Source: Caballeronia sp. SEWSISQ10-4 2 (GTDB lineage: Bacteria > Pseudomonadota > Gammaproteobacteria > Burkholderiales > Burkholderiaceae). Taken from it: DNA of 64,000 nt. The notes beneath the pieces are model-generated. The model was not told the DNA's origin. It saw only the letters and a program-made list of their open reading frames with translations, and made no database searches. The stretch is taken from assembly GCF_030464885.1 (NCBI RefSeq), contig NZ_JALPRJ010000029.1, positions 42,076 through 106,075 of the forward strand. Reading direction: 5' to 3'. The position numbers and the translations under genes were made by a program. Below are positions 1-7,614 of the stretch, one piece after another. The stretch's first letter is position 1, and the number at the start of each line of letters is the position of its first letter.

Positions 1-619
1 AGCGCGCACACAGTTTCTGCATTTGCGCGAGGATCTGCGCCTGGATGGTGACGTCGAGCGCGGTCGTGGGTTCGTCGGCAATGATCAGGTCCGGCTTGTG
101 CAGCATCGCAATCGCGATCGCCACGCGCTGCCGCATGCCGCCCGACAACTGATGCGGATACGCCTTGAGCCGTTCGTCAGGCGCGGGAATGCCGACCGCT
201 GCGAGCGCCTCGCGCGCCTGTTCGCGAGCGGCCTGTTTCGACACCGATGCATGAGCGCGCACGGTTTCGATCATCTGGGTATCGATGCGAAGAACGGGAT
301 TCAACGTCATCATCGGATCCTGGAAGATCATCGCGATACGATTTCCACGCAGTTGCCGCAACGCCTCCGGACCGTAGCTTGTCAGATCCACGCCCTTGAA
401 CAGGACACGTCCGCCAACAATGCGTCCCGGCGCATCGATCAAACCGAGGATCGAAAAGCCGGTCATCGATTTCCCCGATCCCGACTCACCGACAAGGCCG
501 ACGACCTCGCCGGGATAGACATCGAAGCTCACGTCGTCAACAGCTTTGGCAACGCCCGCTGCCGTAAAGAAATGGGTCTGCAATCTCTCGACCGATAAAG
601 TAGGAATGGCTGGAGACAT
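1..619 (-). CDS. Oligopeptide/dipeptide-type ABC importer ATPase, OppD/DppD family (3' end outside window)
   Basis: ATP-hydrolysing subunit of a peptide/nickel-type ABC importer, acting on the cytoplasmic side of the two permeases encoded upstream. Reading from ATG at 619, about 206 residues are visible. They carry Walker A GESGSGKS (residues 44-51), the Q-loop stretch FQDPMMTLNP, the signature LSGGMRQR and Walker B LIIADEP followed by TTALD. The window edge cuts the gene just after Walker B, so the H-loop and the C-terminal oligopeptide extension (OppD/DppD proteins are usually about 320-330 residues) are not seen. It starts 9 bases after the stop of the OppC-like permease, so it belongs to the same operon. 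The substrate cannot be told from the ATPase. Confidence 0.93.
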   Translation of the reverse strand, partial: MSPAIPTLSVERLQTHFFTAAGVAKAVDDVSFDVYPGEVVGLVGESGSGKSMTGFSILGLIDAPGRIVGGRVLFKGVDLTSYGPEALRQLRGNRIAMIFQDPMMTLNPVLRIDTQMIETVRAHASVSKQAAREQAREALAAVGIPAPDERLKAYPHQLSGGMRQRVAIAIAMLHKPDLIIADEPTTALDVTIQAQILAQMQKLCAR

Positions 620-628
620 GAGGTTTTC

Positions 629-1543
629 CTATTTCTGCAGGCGCGGATTGAGCGCCTCGCGCAACCCGTCGCCGACCATGTTCATGCTGAAGACGAGTAC
701 GACCAGCAGCACACCGGGGAACACGCTGATCCAGTAGAAGCCGGCAAGCAATTGCTGGTAGCCGTTCGCGATCAACAAGCCGAGAGACGGTTGCGTCACT
801 GGCAATCCGATCCCGAGGAAACTCAGCGTTGCCTCGGCGGAGATGGCGGCGGCAACCTGCACCATCGCAATCACAATGACCGGCGCGAGGCAGTTGGGCA
901 GCAACTGGCTGAAGAGCGCGCGCCGATGACTGAAACCCAGGCACAACGCCGCCTCCATGTACTCCTTCTTGCTTTCGACGGCCGCGACCGCGCGCACCGT
1001 GCGGGCGAAGTACGCCCATTGCACGATCACGAGCGCGAGGATCACCTTGCTCACGCCCTGGCCGAGAATGGCGAGCGTCATCAACGCAACGAGGATGGTC
1101 GGGAAGCCGAGCATCAGGTCGACCGTGCGCATGATCAGCGTGTCGATCCAGCCGCCAAAATATGCCGCCACAAGTCCAAGCGTGGTGCCCACGGTCAGCG
1201 CAAATGCGCCACTGGAAATGCCGACGCCAAGACTGGTGCGAAGTCCGAACATCATGGCGGCGAACATATCGCGGCCGAGTGCGTCGCTGCCCAGCAAGAA
1301 CAAATGTCCGAGATGGCCGCGCGCGCCGGGAGGCAGCCTGCCATCGACAATATCGAGCACGGCCAGGTCGTATGGATTCTGCGGCGCGAGCCATGGCGCG
1401 AAGATCGCCACGATGATCAGCGCAATGCAGGTCAGCGACGCGAGCGCAACGGCGGGACGGCCGAACAAACCACGCAATGCCTGCCCTGTGCGCGTATCGC
1501 GGTTCGTGGTCCAGCGTGGAAGGATGTTCGAGAGCGTGCTCAT
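629..1543 (-). CDS. ABC importer permease, OppC/DppC family
   Basis: Second inner-membrane permease of the peptide-type importer, about 304 residues. An N-terminal OppC_N-type segment with one membrane helix (ALASLTCIALIIVAIFAPWL) precedes a periplasmic stretch with the family-typical GSDALGRDMFA. Five further helices follow, with an EAA-type cytoplasmic loop near EYMEAALCLGFSHRRALFSQ. An open frame extends to a GTG at 1552, but ATG at 1543 has a GGGAGG Shine-Dalgarno 7-8 bases upstream inside the end of the OppB gene. It directly follows that gene's stop, so I take 1543. Tight spacing to both neighbours indicates one transcript: OppB, OppC, OppD. Confidence 0.93.
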   Translation of the reverse strand: MSTLSNILPRWTTNRDTRTGQALRGLFGRPAVALASLTCIALIIVAIFAPWLAPQNPYDLAVLDIVDGRLPPGARGHLGHLFLLGSDALGRDMFAAMMFGLRTSLGVGISSGAFALTVGTTLGLVAAYFGGWIDTLIMRTVDLMLGFPTILVALMTLAILGQGVSKVILALVIVQWAYFARTVRAVAAVESKKEYMEAALCLGFSHRRALFSQLLPNCLAPVIVIAMVQVAAAISAEATLSFLGIGLPVTQPSLGLLIANGYQQLLAGFYWISVFPGVLLVVLVFSMNMVGDGLREALNPRLQK

Positions 1544-1544
1544 G

Positions 1545-2516
1545 TCAGGCACCTCCCAGACGCACGCGCGGATCGAGCAGCGAATAGATGATGTCGACCA
1601 GCAGGTTCAGCAGCGTGAACATGGCGACCACGATCAGCAGATACGCCACGACCACGGGACGATCGAGCCGCATGATGCTGTCGATGATCAGCTTGCCCAC
1701 GCCTGGCCACGCGAAGATGGTTTCGGTGACCGTAGCGAACGCGATCAGCGAGCCGAACTCCATGCCGACCACGGTGACGATCGGGATCATGATGTTCTTC
1801 AGCACGTGAACAAAAATGATCCGGCGCTCGCGCACACCTTTGGCGCGGGCAAATTTCACGTAGTCGAGAGGCAACGTTTCCCGGACACCGGCGCGCGTCA
1901 AGCGGGTGACGAGCGACATCTTGAAGAGTGAGAGATTCAGCGCCGGAAGGATCAGGTGAATCAATCCATCGCGGGTCGCGAGGCTCGTGTTGATGCCGAG
2001 CAGGGTTCCAAGATGACCTCGCCCCGCCGAAGGCAACCAGCCCAGCGTCACCGAGAAAATCAGCACCAGCATGATGCCCTGCCAGAAGTTCGGGAGGCTG
2101 AAGCCAAGGATCGAGCCGCTCATGATTACGCGGTCGACGGGCGAATTGGCCTTCATGCCGGCCAGCAATCCAAGCGGCAGCCCAATCATCAACGCCAGGA
2201 CGAGCGCCACGACTGCCAGTTCGAGCGTGGCCGGCAGGCGCTCCATGATGAGTTGGATCGATGGCTGGTTGAACACGAACGAGCGGCCAAGATCGCCATG
2301 CAGCGCGTGTTCTATAAACAGCATGTATTGCCTCCACATCGGCTGGTCCAGACCCAGCGAGTGCACTGCTTGCGCCATTTCCGCCGGGCTTGCGTCGGCG
2401 GGCACTAGTATCTGGATCGGGTCGCCAATGGCGAACACGCCGCAGAAAACAAGCACCGAGGTCAGCATCAGGATGCCGATGCTCTGTACGAACCGATGGA
2501 TGATGAAACCGATCAT
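1545..2516 (-). CDS. ABC importer permease, OppB/DppB family
   Basis: First permease of the peptide-type importer, about 323 residues with six predicted membrane helices. The start is MIGFIIHRFVQSIGILMLTSVLVF, a typical OppB/DppB N-terminus. The EAA loop is visible as DYVKFARAKGVRERRIIFVH, followed by the family-typical VTETIFAWPGVGKL. The frame stays open to 2825, but that upstream part is not OppB-like and covers the divergent LysR promoter region. ATG at 2516 has CGAGG about 10 bases upstream. It is first in the operon and divergent from the LysR gene at 2670. No substrate-binding protein gene lies on this side in the window; it may lie beyond position 1. Confidence 0.93.
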   Translation of the reverse strand: MIGFIIHRFVQSIGILMLTSVLVFCGVFAIGDPIQILVPADASPAEMAQAVHSLGLDQPMWRQYMLFIEHALHGDLGRSFVFNQPSIQLIMERLPATLELAVVALVLALMIGLPLGLLAGMKANSPVDRVIMSGSILGFSLPNFWQGIMLVLIFSVTLGWLPSAGRGHLGTLLGINTSLATRDGLIHLILPALNLSLFKMSLVTRLTRAGVRETLPLDYVKFARAKGVRERRIIFVHVLKNIMIPIVTVVGMEFGSLIAFATVTETIFAWPGVGKLIIDSIMRLDRPVVVAYLLIVVAMFTLLNLLVDIIYSLLDPRVRLGGA

Positions 2517-2624
2517 TGCGTCACAACCTCGAGCGTTAAGTTTCGCGAACCCTGTGATCTTGCCGGGCCAGACGCCCCGGCAAATCTCGTTCAGTTTCGC
2601 GATAATTAGGCCGACAATTTTTGG

Positions 2625-2649
2625 ATGCAACACTATGCTGAATCTGCAT
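2625..2649. promoter_or_regulatory. Possible LysR-type operator between opp-like operon and LysR gene
   Basis: ATGCA and TGCAT form an inverted repeat separated by 15 bases in the 153-bp divergent intergenic region, just upstream of the LysR start at 2670. The arms are short and the spacing is not the classical T-N11-A, so this is only a candidate site. Confidence 0.25.
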
Positions 2650-2669
2650 ACTCTTATGTACGAGGAAGG

Positions 2670-3566
2670 ATGAACCTCAAACAGATCGAAGCGTTCGAAG
2701 CGGTGGCAAGCCTTGGGACCACCACAGCCGCGGCTCAGCGCCTGGAAATCTCGCAATCGGTTGTCAGCAGGCTGCTTGCGCAACTGGAAGAAGACCTCGG
2801 ACTCAGACTTTTTGTGCGGGAACAAGGCAGGCTTACCCTGACGCGCGAAGGCGCCGCTTTAGTCGATGAAGTGAGGACTTTGCTCGACGGCTCGCATTGC
2901 TTGCGGCGTCATGCGCAGCAACTGCGGCTTGGCGGAATGCAGCGAAAACTGGTTCGCGCGATGGTGCCGAACACGTTCGCCCAGCACGCCATGCCGCAAA
3001 TCATGGAAATGTTCTGCAAGGCGCACGAGGATGCCGTGCTCGAGGTTTTGTCAGGCACTTATGGACAAGGCGAGCGCGCTCTCTTAAGCCGGGAAGTCGA
3101 TCTGGCTTTCGTACAAATGCCAGAACGCCTGCCCGGTTTGCGAGTTCATCGCGTGTTTCCTTCGCAGTCCGCCTGCGTCGTGCCCATCAATCATCCGCTA
3201 GCCGGGATCGACAAAATCAGCGCGCTGGATCTCGAACTCGTGCCGCTGATCTTGCTCGGGCGGCAAAGCCAGCACAGGCGTGAAGTCGATATGGCTTTCC
3301 GCCGCGCCCGCATCACGCCGCGCGTACTGGCAGAAGTCCATTCGGTTGGCGTGGCCTGCGCCATGGTTGCACGAGGCATGGGCGTGACGATCGTCACCCA
3401 GGTACTCGCGGCGTGCTGTCCGTCGGAAGGATTTGCTATCAAGCCATTCGAACCCGCGCTGCCGTTTGAGATAGGTCTGGCGACGCTGCAGGAGACCCCG
3501 AAGAGCTCGATGACTGTCGCGTTGCTGGATTGCATTGGCGACACGTTGGCGGACCTTAACGCCTGA
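2670..3566 (+). CDS. LysR-family transcriptional regulator
   Basis: DNA-binding regulator of about 298 residues. The N-terminal winged helix-turn-helix covers roughly residues 3-60 (LKQIEAFEAVASLGTTTAAAQRL, then SQSVVSRLLAQLEEDLGLRLF). A two-lobed periplasmic-binding-protein-like effector domain covers about 90-295. ATG at 2670 is chosen because GAGGAAGG ends immediately before it and the family start M-x-L-x-Q-I-E-A-F fits. It is transcribed divergently from the peptide-type ABC operon, 153 bases away, and so probably controls that operon and itself. The frame stays open upstream to 2625, but that part is not LysR-like. Confidence 0.92.
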   Translation: MNLKQIEAFEAVASLGTTTAAAQRLEISQSVVSRLLAQLEEDLGLRLFVREQGRLTLTREGAALVDEVRTLLDGSHCLRRHAQQLRLGGMQRKLVRAMVPNTFAQHAMPQIMEMFCKAHEDAVLEVLSGTYGQGERALLSREVDLAFVQMPERLPGLRVHRVFPSQSACVVPINHPLAGIDKISALDLELVPLILLGRQSQHRREVDMAFRRARITPRVLAEVHSVGVACAMVARGMGVTIVTQVLAACCPSEGFAIKPFEPALPFEIGLATLQETPKSSMTVALLDCIGDTLADLNA

Positions 3567-3649
3567 CCCGCGGCTGTAGAGTTCCATGCCGATTCAGCAT
3601 TCCGGCGGCAGCTTCGCCGGCGCTAAACGATCAGGGGCGTTCGTCATTC

Positions 3650-3667
3650 ACCTCTCCGTGGAGAGGT
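3650..3667. terminator. Hairpin between convergent LysR and AroE-like genes
   Basis: ACCTCTCC, 2 bases, GGAGAGGT: perfect 8-base arms whose right end reaches the stop codon of the AroE-like gene. A second hairpin (CCGGCG, 7 bases, CGCCGG) lies at 3602-3620. Neither has a clear T-run, so a bidirectional terminator role is inferred from the convergent position. Confidence 0.4.
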
Positions 3668-4500
3668 CAATCGAGGGGGACCGTGAGCCGGTCGATCACG
3701 GCCCGCGTCTGAGGGCGCACGCCACGCCACCAAGCGAAGGCTTCTGCCGCCTGCTCGACCAGCATGCCCACGCCGTCCGCGACACTCCGTACGCCCGCGT
3801 TGCGGGCCAGCCGCAGGAAGGGCGTCAACCTCTTGCCGTAGGCAAGTTCGTATGCCGCGCCCTCCGGGCTGAAGACGCCCGGGGGCACGGGCGGCAGGTC
3901 GCCAGTAAGACTGGCCGACGTGGCGTTGACCACCAGGTCGAAATGCCCCATCGCTTCGAGATCGCCGTAGCCGCGGGCGAGCAACGAACCGCGCGCTCCG
4001 ACTTGGGCCACCAGCGCCTGGCCCTTGATGACGTCCCTGTTAGCGATAACCAGCTCGGCGGGCTGCGCCGTGAGGAAGGGCAGCAAGGCCCCGCGCACAG
4101 CTCCGCCCGCACCGAGTATCAGCACGCGCTTTCCGGCCATCGGCAGACCCAGGTTGACCTCGATATCGCGCACCAGTCCGAGCCCATCGAAGTTCTCGGC
4201 CACGATTCGTCTGTCTTCAAACCTCAGGGCGTTCGCGGCGCCGGCGAGTTCAGCGCGCTCACTGCGTTCATCGGCTATCGCGAAGGCCTTCAGTTTGAAG
4301 GGCGCCGTCACATTCATCCCCTTGCCGCCCGCAGCGCCGAAAGCCCGCACTGTCCCGGCAAAGGCATCCTGCGGCTCCACGGGGCCCTCGATGGCCGTAT
4401 AGGACATGTCCTGCTGGGTCTCCTGCGCAAAGAGACCGTGGATCAACGGAGATTTCGTGTGTCCGATCGGGTTGCCGATCACCGCGTACTGGTCAGTCAT
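3667..4500 (-). CDS. Shikimate/quinate dehydrogenase-like protein (AroE superfamily)
   Basis: NAD(P)-dependent dehydrogenase of the AroE superfamily, about 277 residues. The substrate-binding N-terminal part has HTKSP (14-18, family HSxSP) and NVTAPFK, whose K69 matches the catalytic Lys. N90 in GAANAL and D105 in NFDGLG match the other substrate-binding residues. The Rossmann domain begins LGAGGA (129-134), and NATSASL is also typical. ATG at 4500 is preferred over the adjacent ATG at 4503 because GAGG lies 5 bases upstream. It is last of a five-gene operon with CoA-transferase-like and MaoC proteins, so a catabolic role is more likely than aromatic amino-acid synthesis. The true substrate is unknown. 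Confidence 0.88.
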   Translation of the reverse strand: MTDQYAVIGNPIGHTKSPLIHGLFAQETQQDMSYTAIEGPVEPQDAFAGTVRAFGAAGGKGMNVTAPFKLKAFAIADERSERAELAGAANALRFEDRRIVAENFDGLGLVRDIEVNLGLPMAGKRVLILGAGGAVRGALLPFLTAQPAELVIANRDVIKGQALVAQVGARGSLLARGYGDLEAMGHFDLVVNATSASLTGDLPPVPPGVFSPEGAAYELAYGKRLTPFLRLARNAGVRSVADGVGMLVEQAAEAFAWWRGVRPQTRAVIDRLTVPLD

Positions 4501-4507
4501 CATGGCC

Positions 4508-5719
4508 TCACTTTGAAAAAAGAACGCCATCGGTTTGCATGGCGTCAATTTCGGCCGGGTCGAAGCCCAGCGACTGCGCCACTTCGGCGTTGTGCTGACC
4601 GAGGTCCGGCGCGACCTCGCGGATCGTCGTATCGCAGTCCGAGAAGCGAAACGGCAGGTTCGGCAAGCGCAGCGTCCCATAGCGCGGATGGTGCTGCTCA
4701 ATCACCATGCCCCGCGCGACAATCTGCGGATCGGCGAGCACTTCGTCGATGCGCTGCACCTTGGCGCAAGGCACATCGATGCCGTCCAGCAGTTCCAGCA
4801 CCTGCGCCACCGGGCGGGCGGCAACCCACGGCTTGACCACTGACAGGATCTCCAGGCGGTTCGCATTGCGTCCCGCCAAATCGTGGAAGCGTGTGTCGGT
4901 GCCGAAACCAGCGGGTCCTCCGTGCGCCTCGACCAGGGCGGCGAAGCGCTTCCACGCGTCGTCCACCTGTGCCGCGATCACGAGGTCGGCATCGGCAGCG
5001 CGGAACACGCCATAGAGCGTCGACGTCGGCATGTCGTGACCGGTCTGCTCGGGCAGCACGCCTTGCATCGTGTAGCACTGAACCGCATATTCATGCATCG
5101 ATACCAGTGTGTCGTACAGCGCCATGTCGATGTGCTGACCCCGGCCACTTTTCACCCGGCCCAGCAGCGCGGCGTTGATGGCCGCCACCGCATGGATGCC
5201 GGTGTACATGTCGCCCAGCGAGATGCGCAGCAGTGGCGGTGGTTCACCCGGTGTTCCGACCATCTGCATGATGCCGCTTTTGGCTTCAGCAATCAGCCCG
5301 AAACCGGCGCGGTGTGCATCAGGCCCGGTATGGCCGTATGCCGAGATCGAGCAATAGACCAGTTTCGGATTTCGCGCCGACAGCTCGGCATAGCCCAGTC
5401 CCAGCTTGTCCAGCGCGCCCGGCCGGTAGTTCTCGATGAACACGTCCGCCGAGTCGCACAGGCGTTGCATGAAGTCCTTGCCGCGCGGATCCTTCATGTT
5501 GACGCTGACCCCACGCTTGCCCATATTGAGCTGCAGGAAGTAGCCGCTTTGCTGGTCATCGAGCACGCAGGCGTGCTGGCGCCCAGCGTCGCCACTGCCG
5601 GGGCGCTCGACCTTGATGACTTCGGCGCCGAGCGCCGCCAGGCAGCGCCCTACGTATGGACCCGCCAAAAAGTGGCTGTAGTCGACGACGCGAATACCTT
5701 CGAGAGGACGGGCCTGCAT
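4508..5719 (-). CDS. CaiB/BaiF-family CoA-transferase-like protein lacking the usual catalytic Asp
   Basis: Class III CoA-transferase fold protein, 403 residues of normal length. The N-terminal PLEGIRVVDYSHFLAGPYVGR, ALGAEVIKVERP and the ENYRPG and SISAYGHTGP stretches are all typical. Where the family has [Y/F]D in the motif that supplies the catalytic Asp (compare GYDMVVQA in the other CaiB gene at 39005), this protein reads AGFGLIAEAKSG, with Gly at residue 141. It may thus use another residue or not be a transferase. Its ATG shares one base with the stop of the MaoC gene (TGATG), which implies translational coupling. Operon: PanE-like, VOC, MaoC, this gene, AroE-like. Confidence 0.9.
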   Translation of the reverse strand: MQARPLEGIRVVDYSHFLAGPYVGRCLAALGAEVIKVERPGSGDAGRQHACVLDDQQSGYFLQLNMGKRGVSVNMKDPRGKDFMQRLCDSADVFIENYRPGALDKLGLGYAELSARNPKLVYCSISAYGHTGPDAHRAGFGLIAEAKSGIMQMVGTPGEPPPLLRISLGDMYTGIHAVAAINAALLGRVKSGRGQHIDMALYDTLVSMHEYAVQCYTMQGVLPEQTGHDMPTSTLYGVFRAADADLVIAAQVDDAWKRFAALVEAHGGPAGFGTDTRFHDLAGRNANRLEILSVVKPWVAARPVAQVLELLDGIDVPCAKVQRIDEVLADPQIVARGMVIEQHHPRYGTLRLPNLPFRFSDCDTTIREVAPDLGQHNAEVAQSLGFDPAEIDAMQTDGVLFSK

Positions 5720-6177
5720 CAGAATGCTCCCGGTCGGCGCGGCACCATCAGGCGATGCTCGCCATGCTGGACGACCTGGCCGTTCTGATTGATCAGCCCG
5801 GACGGTAGTACGACGATCCCCCAGTCGGGACGGCTCTTGCTTGCCCGCATGGCACCCACGCGGAATTTCACTTGCAGCACGTCATTGACCTTGATGGGCA
5901 AAAGGAAGTCCCAGGTCCAGCCCAGCGACATGCCCGGCAGGAAGCGGTAGTCGCTCTGTGTCTTGAGACCATCGGCTATCGATAGCCCGAATAGGCCATG
6001 CGCCACGATTGAGCCGAAGTGGCTCGCGTTCGCATACGCCTCGTCCACATGGACCGGCGTGTGGTCGCCCGTGAGGTCGGCGTAGGCCAGAATGCGCTCT
6101 TTGGTCACGGTGTAGCTTGGGCTCACGCACTCGTCGCCTTCGCGGGCGTCGTCCCAGTATTTGTCGATGATCGTCAT
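5719..6177 (-). CDS. MaoC-like hot-dog-fold hydratase/dehydratase
   Basis: Small single-domain MaoC protein of 152 residues, predicted to add or remove water at the C2-C3 bond of an acyl-CoA or related thioester. The hydratase motif is visible as LTGDHTPVHVDEAYA with Asp38 and His43 as the catalytic pair, followed by FGSIVAHGLF. The residue before the conserved Pro is Thr rather than the common Asn. ATG at 6177 has GGAGG 7 bases upstream, overlapping the end of the VOC gene; the frame runs on to 6354 without a better start. It overlaps the CaiB-family gene by one base. Confidence 0.9.
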   Translation of the reverse strand: MTIIDKYWDDAREGDECVSPSYTVTKERILAYADLTGDHTPVHVDEAYANASHFGSIVAHGLFGLSIADGLKTQSDYRFLPGMSLGWTWDFLLPIKVNDVLQVKFRVGAMRASKSRPDWGIVVLPSGLINQNGQVVQHGEHRLMVPRRPGAF

Positions 6178-6179
6178 GT

Positions 6180-6572
6180 TCACACCTCCGCACGAGGGTT
6201 GATCGCCAGCGCCTGCGCAACGCATGCAGCGGGCTTGGCCTGAATCAGTTCGACGGCGAGGCCGTCCGGCAGGCGCAGCCAGTTGCGCCCCTGCGGCATT
6301 TCGCTGACGCCGTACCGTTGCGCCGCGGTTAACGCCGCGTCCAGGTCTTCGCACATCACGCCCAGATGGGCGAGCCGGCCTTCGCTACCTTCATGGCGCG
6401 GGTTACGGATGAATTGCAGGCCGCCGAGCGTCCAGTACTGACGGGGTTCCTCGCGGGTGCCGTCCACCTCGCGCATGGTCATACCAAGGACGTCCTCGAA
6501 AAAGCGGATGTGCCACTGGATGTCCTTCACCCAGATGGCGACATGCTCCAGATATGCCCTGGTGGCGTTCAT
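6180..6572 (-). CDS. VOC-superfamily (glyoxalase/dioxygenase fold) protein
   Basis: Metal-dependent vicinal-oxygen-chelate fold protein, 130 residues. It opens with YLEHVAIWVKDIQWHIRFFEDVLGM, where His10 matches the first metal ligand. A second module begins LAHLGVMCEDL, and LAVELIQ carries the typical terminal Glu. Its start overlaps the stop of the PanE-like gene by four bases, so the two are co-translated. A single VOC domain in a CoA-thioester operon could be an epimerase or isomerase, or a protein binding a toxic aldehyde. The sequence does not decide. Confidence 0.88.
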   Translation of the reverse strand: MNATRAYLEHVAIWVKDIQWHIRFFEDVLGMTMREVDGTREEPRQYWTLGGLQFIRNPRHEGSEGRLAHLGVMCEDLDAALTAAQRYGVSEMPQGRNWLRLPDGLAVELIQAKPAACVAQALAINPRAEV

Positions 6573-7519
6573 GCGGTTGTCTCCTTGTGTTGTCGGTCGG
6601 TCATGGCACGCTCAATGCCCTTGATGCAGGCGACCAGCGTCGTGTTGACCGGGGTCGGCACGCCGTGCCGTTGTCCCCAGCGCACGACTGCGCCGTTGAT
6701 GAAGTCGATCTCGGTGACAGAGCCTTTCTCCAGGCTCTGCAGCATTGATGTCTTGAAGGCCGGAGAGAGTCCTTCGCCGGCGAGTGTCCAGGCCTGTTCG
6801 GGATGGGTCGTGGCGAGCTTCACGCCAGCGGCCCGGGCGACGGCCATCGCCTCGGCAACCGCCGCCAGTGCGGTCGTCTTCAACAGCGGCTCGTCGTAGA
6901 GCTGCCCGTAGGTCAGGCCAGTGACGCTCGTCAGCGCACCTGTGGCGACATTGACCAGCAGCTTGTCCCACATCGTGCCGACGATGTTGTCGCTGACCGT
7001 GGTGGCCAGCCCGGCAGTATTGAAGGTTTCGGCAATCGCCATCACACGGGGCGTAAGCCGGCCGTCGAGTTCGCCGATGTAGGTGGTTTTACCGGCAACC
7101 CCGGACTCGATGTGCCCAGGGTTGCGCATCACCCCACCGACGTAGGTCTTGCCTGCCAGCACGCGCTCGTGGCCTACGATTTCGGCGAGGACATCCTCGT
7201 GCCCGAGGCCGTTCTGCAACGACAGAACCAGCGTTTCGGGCCCGAGCAGTTCCAGTGCGCCGCGTATCGCCGCATCGGTATGGAAAGACTTGACCAGCAC
7301 TACGACCAGATCCATGGCGCCGGCCTCGGCGGCGTCTGTAGTGGCCCGGACCATGACGCGGCGGGATCCATTGGCATCGTCCACCCGCAGGCCGTCACGA
7401 CGCATGGCCTCGACGTGCGTTGCCGAGCGGTTCAGCAGCCAAACCTCTTGACCGGCTTCAGTGAGTGTTGCGCCGACGGCGCAGCCCAGTGCGCCGGCAC
7501 CCAAAATCGCAATCTTCAA
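6569..7519 (-). CDS. 2-dehydropantoate 2-reductase family (ApbA/PanE-like) oxidoreductase
   Basis: NADPH-dependent reductase of 2-oxo acids, about 316 residues. The N-terminal Rossmann motif is ILGAGALGCAVG, followed by LVVVLVKSFHT and SLQNGLG. The catalytic-Lys region is MWDKLLVNVATGALTS, and the C-terminal SLEKGSVTEIDFINGAVVRWG is the family substrate motif. I choose the TTG at 7519 because GAGGAG lies exactly 6 bases upstream. The ATG at 7564 has no ribosome-binding site and would add an atypical 15-residue N-terminus. It is the first gene of the operon and divergent from the LysR gene at 7615. The operon context points to reduction of a branched or substituted 2-oxo acid rather than pantothenate synthesis. 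Confidence 0.88.
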   Translation of the reverse strand: MKIAILGAGALGCAVGATLTEAGQEVWLLNRSATHVEAMRRDGLRVDDANGSRRVMVRATTDAAEAGAMDLVVVLVKSFHTDAAIRGALELLGPETLVLSLQNGLGHEDVLAEIVGHERVLAGKTYVGGVMRNPGHIESGVAGKTTYIGELDGRLTPRVMAIAETFNTAGLATTVSDNIVGTMWDKLLVNVATGALTSVTGLTYGQLYDEPLLKTTALAAVAEAMAVARAAGVKLATTHPEQAWTLAGEGLSPAFKTSMLQSLEKGSVTEIDFINGAVVRWGQRHGVPTPVNTTLVACIKGIERAMTDRQHKETTA

Positions 7520-7572
7520 TGGTTTCTCCTCGATATGGAGTTGAAGATACGAGTTGGTGTTCATATCGACAA

Positions 7573-7599
7573 TGCAATGAATACAATGACCTCATTGCA
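7573..7599. promoter_or_regulatory. LysR-type operator (perfect inverted repeat, T-N11-A type)
   Basis: TGCAATGA and TCATTGCA are perfect 8-base arms with an 11-base spacer. They lie in the 95-bp region between the divergent PanE-like operon (start 7519) and the LysR gene (start 7615). Dyads of this type with an inner T-N11-A are the classical binding site of LysR regulators. The site is 16 bases upstream of the LysR start, which suits autoregulation plus activation of the operon. Confidence 0.75.
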
Positions 7600-7614
7600 C
7601 TGGACAATAAACCA

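Noticed and set aside
3586..4836. 416-codon plus-strand open frame
   Set aside because: Antisense of the AroE-like and CaiB-like genes, with no motif and no ribosome-binding site.
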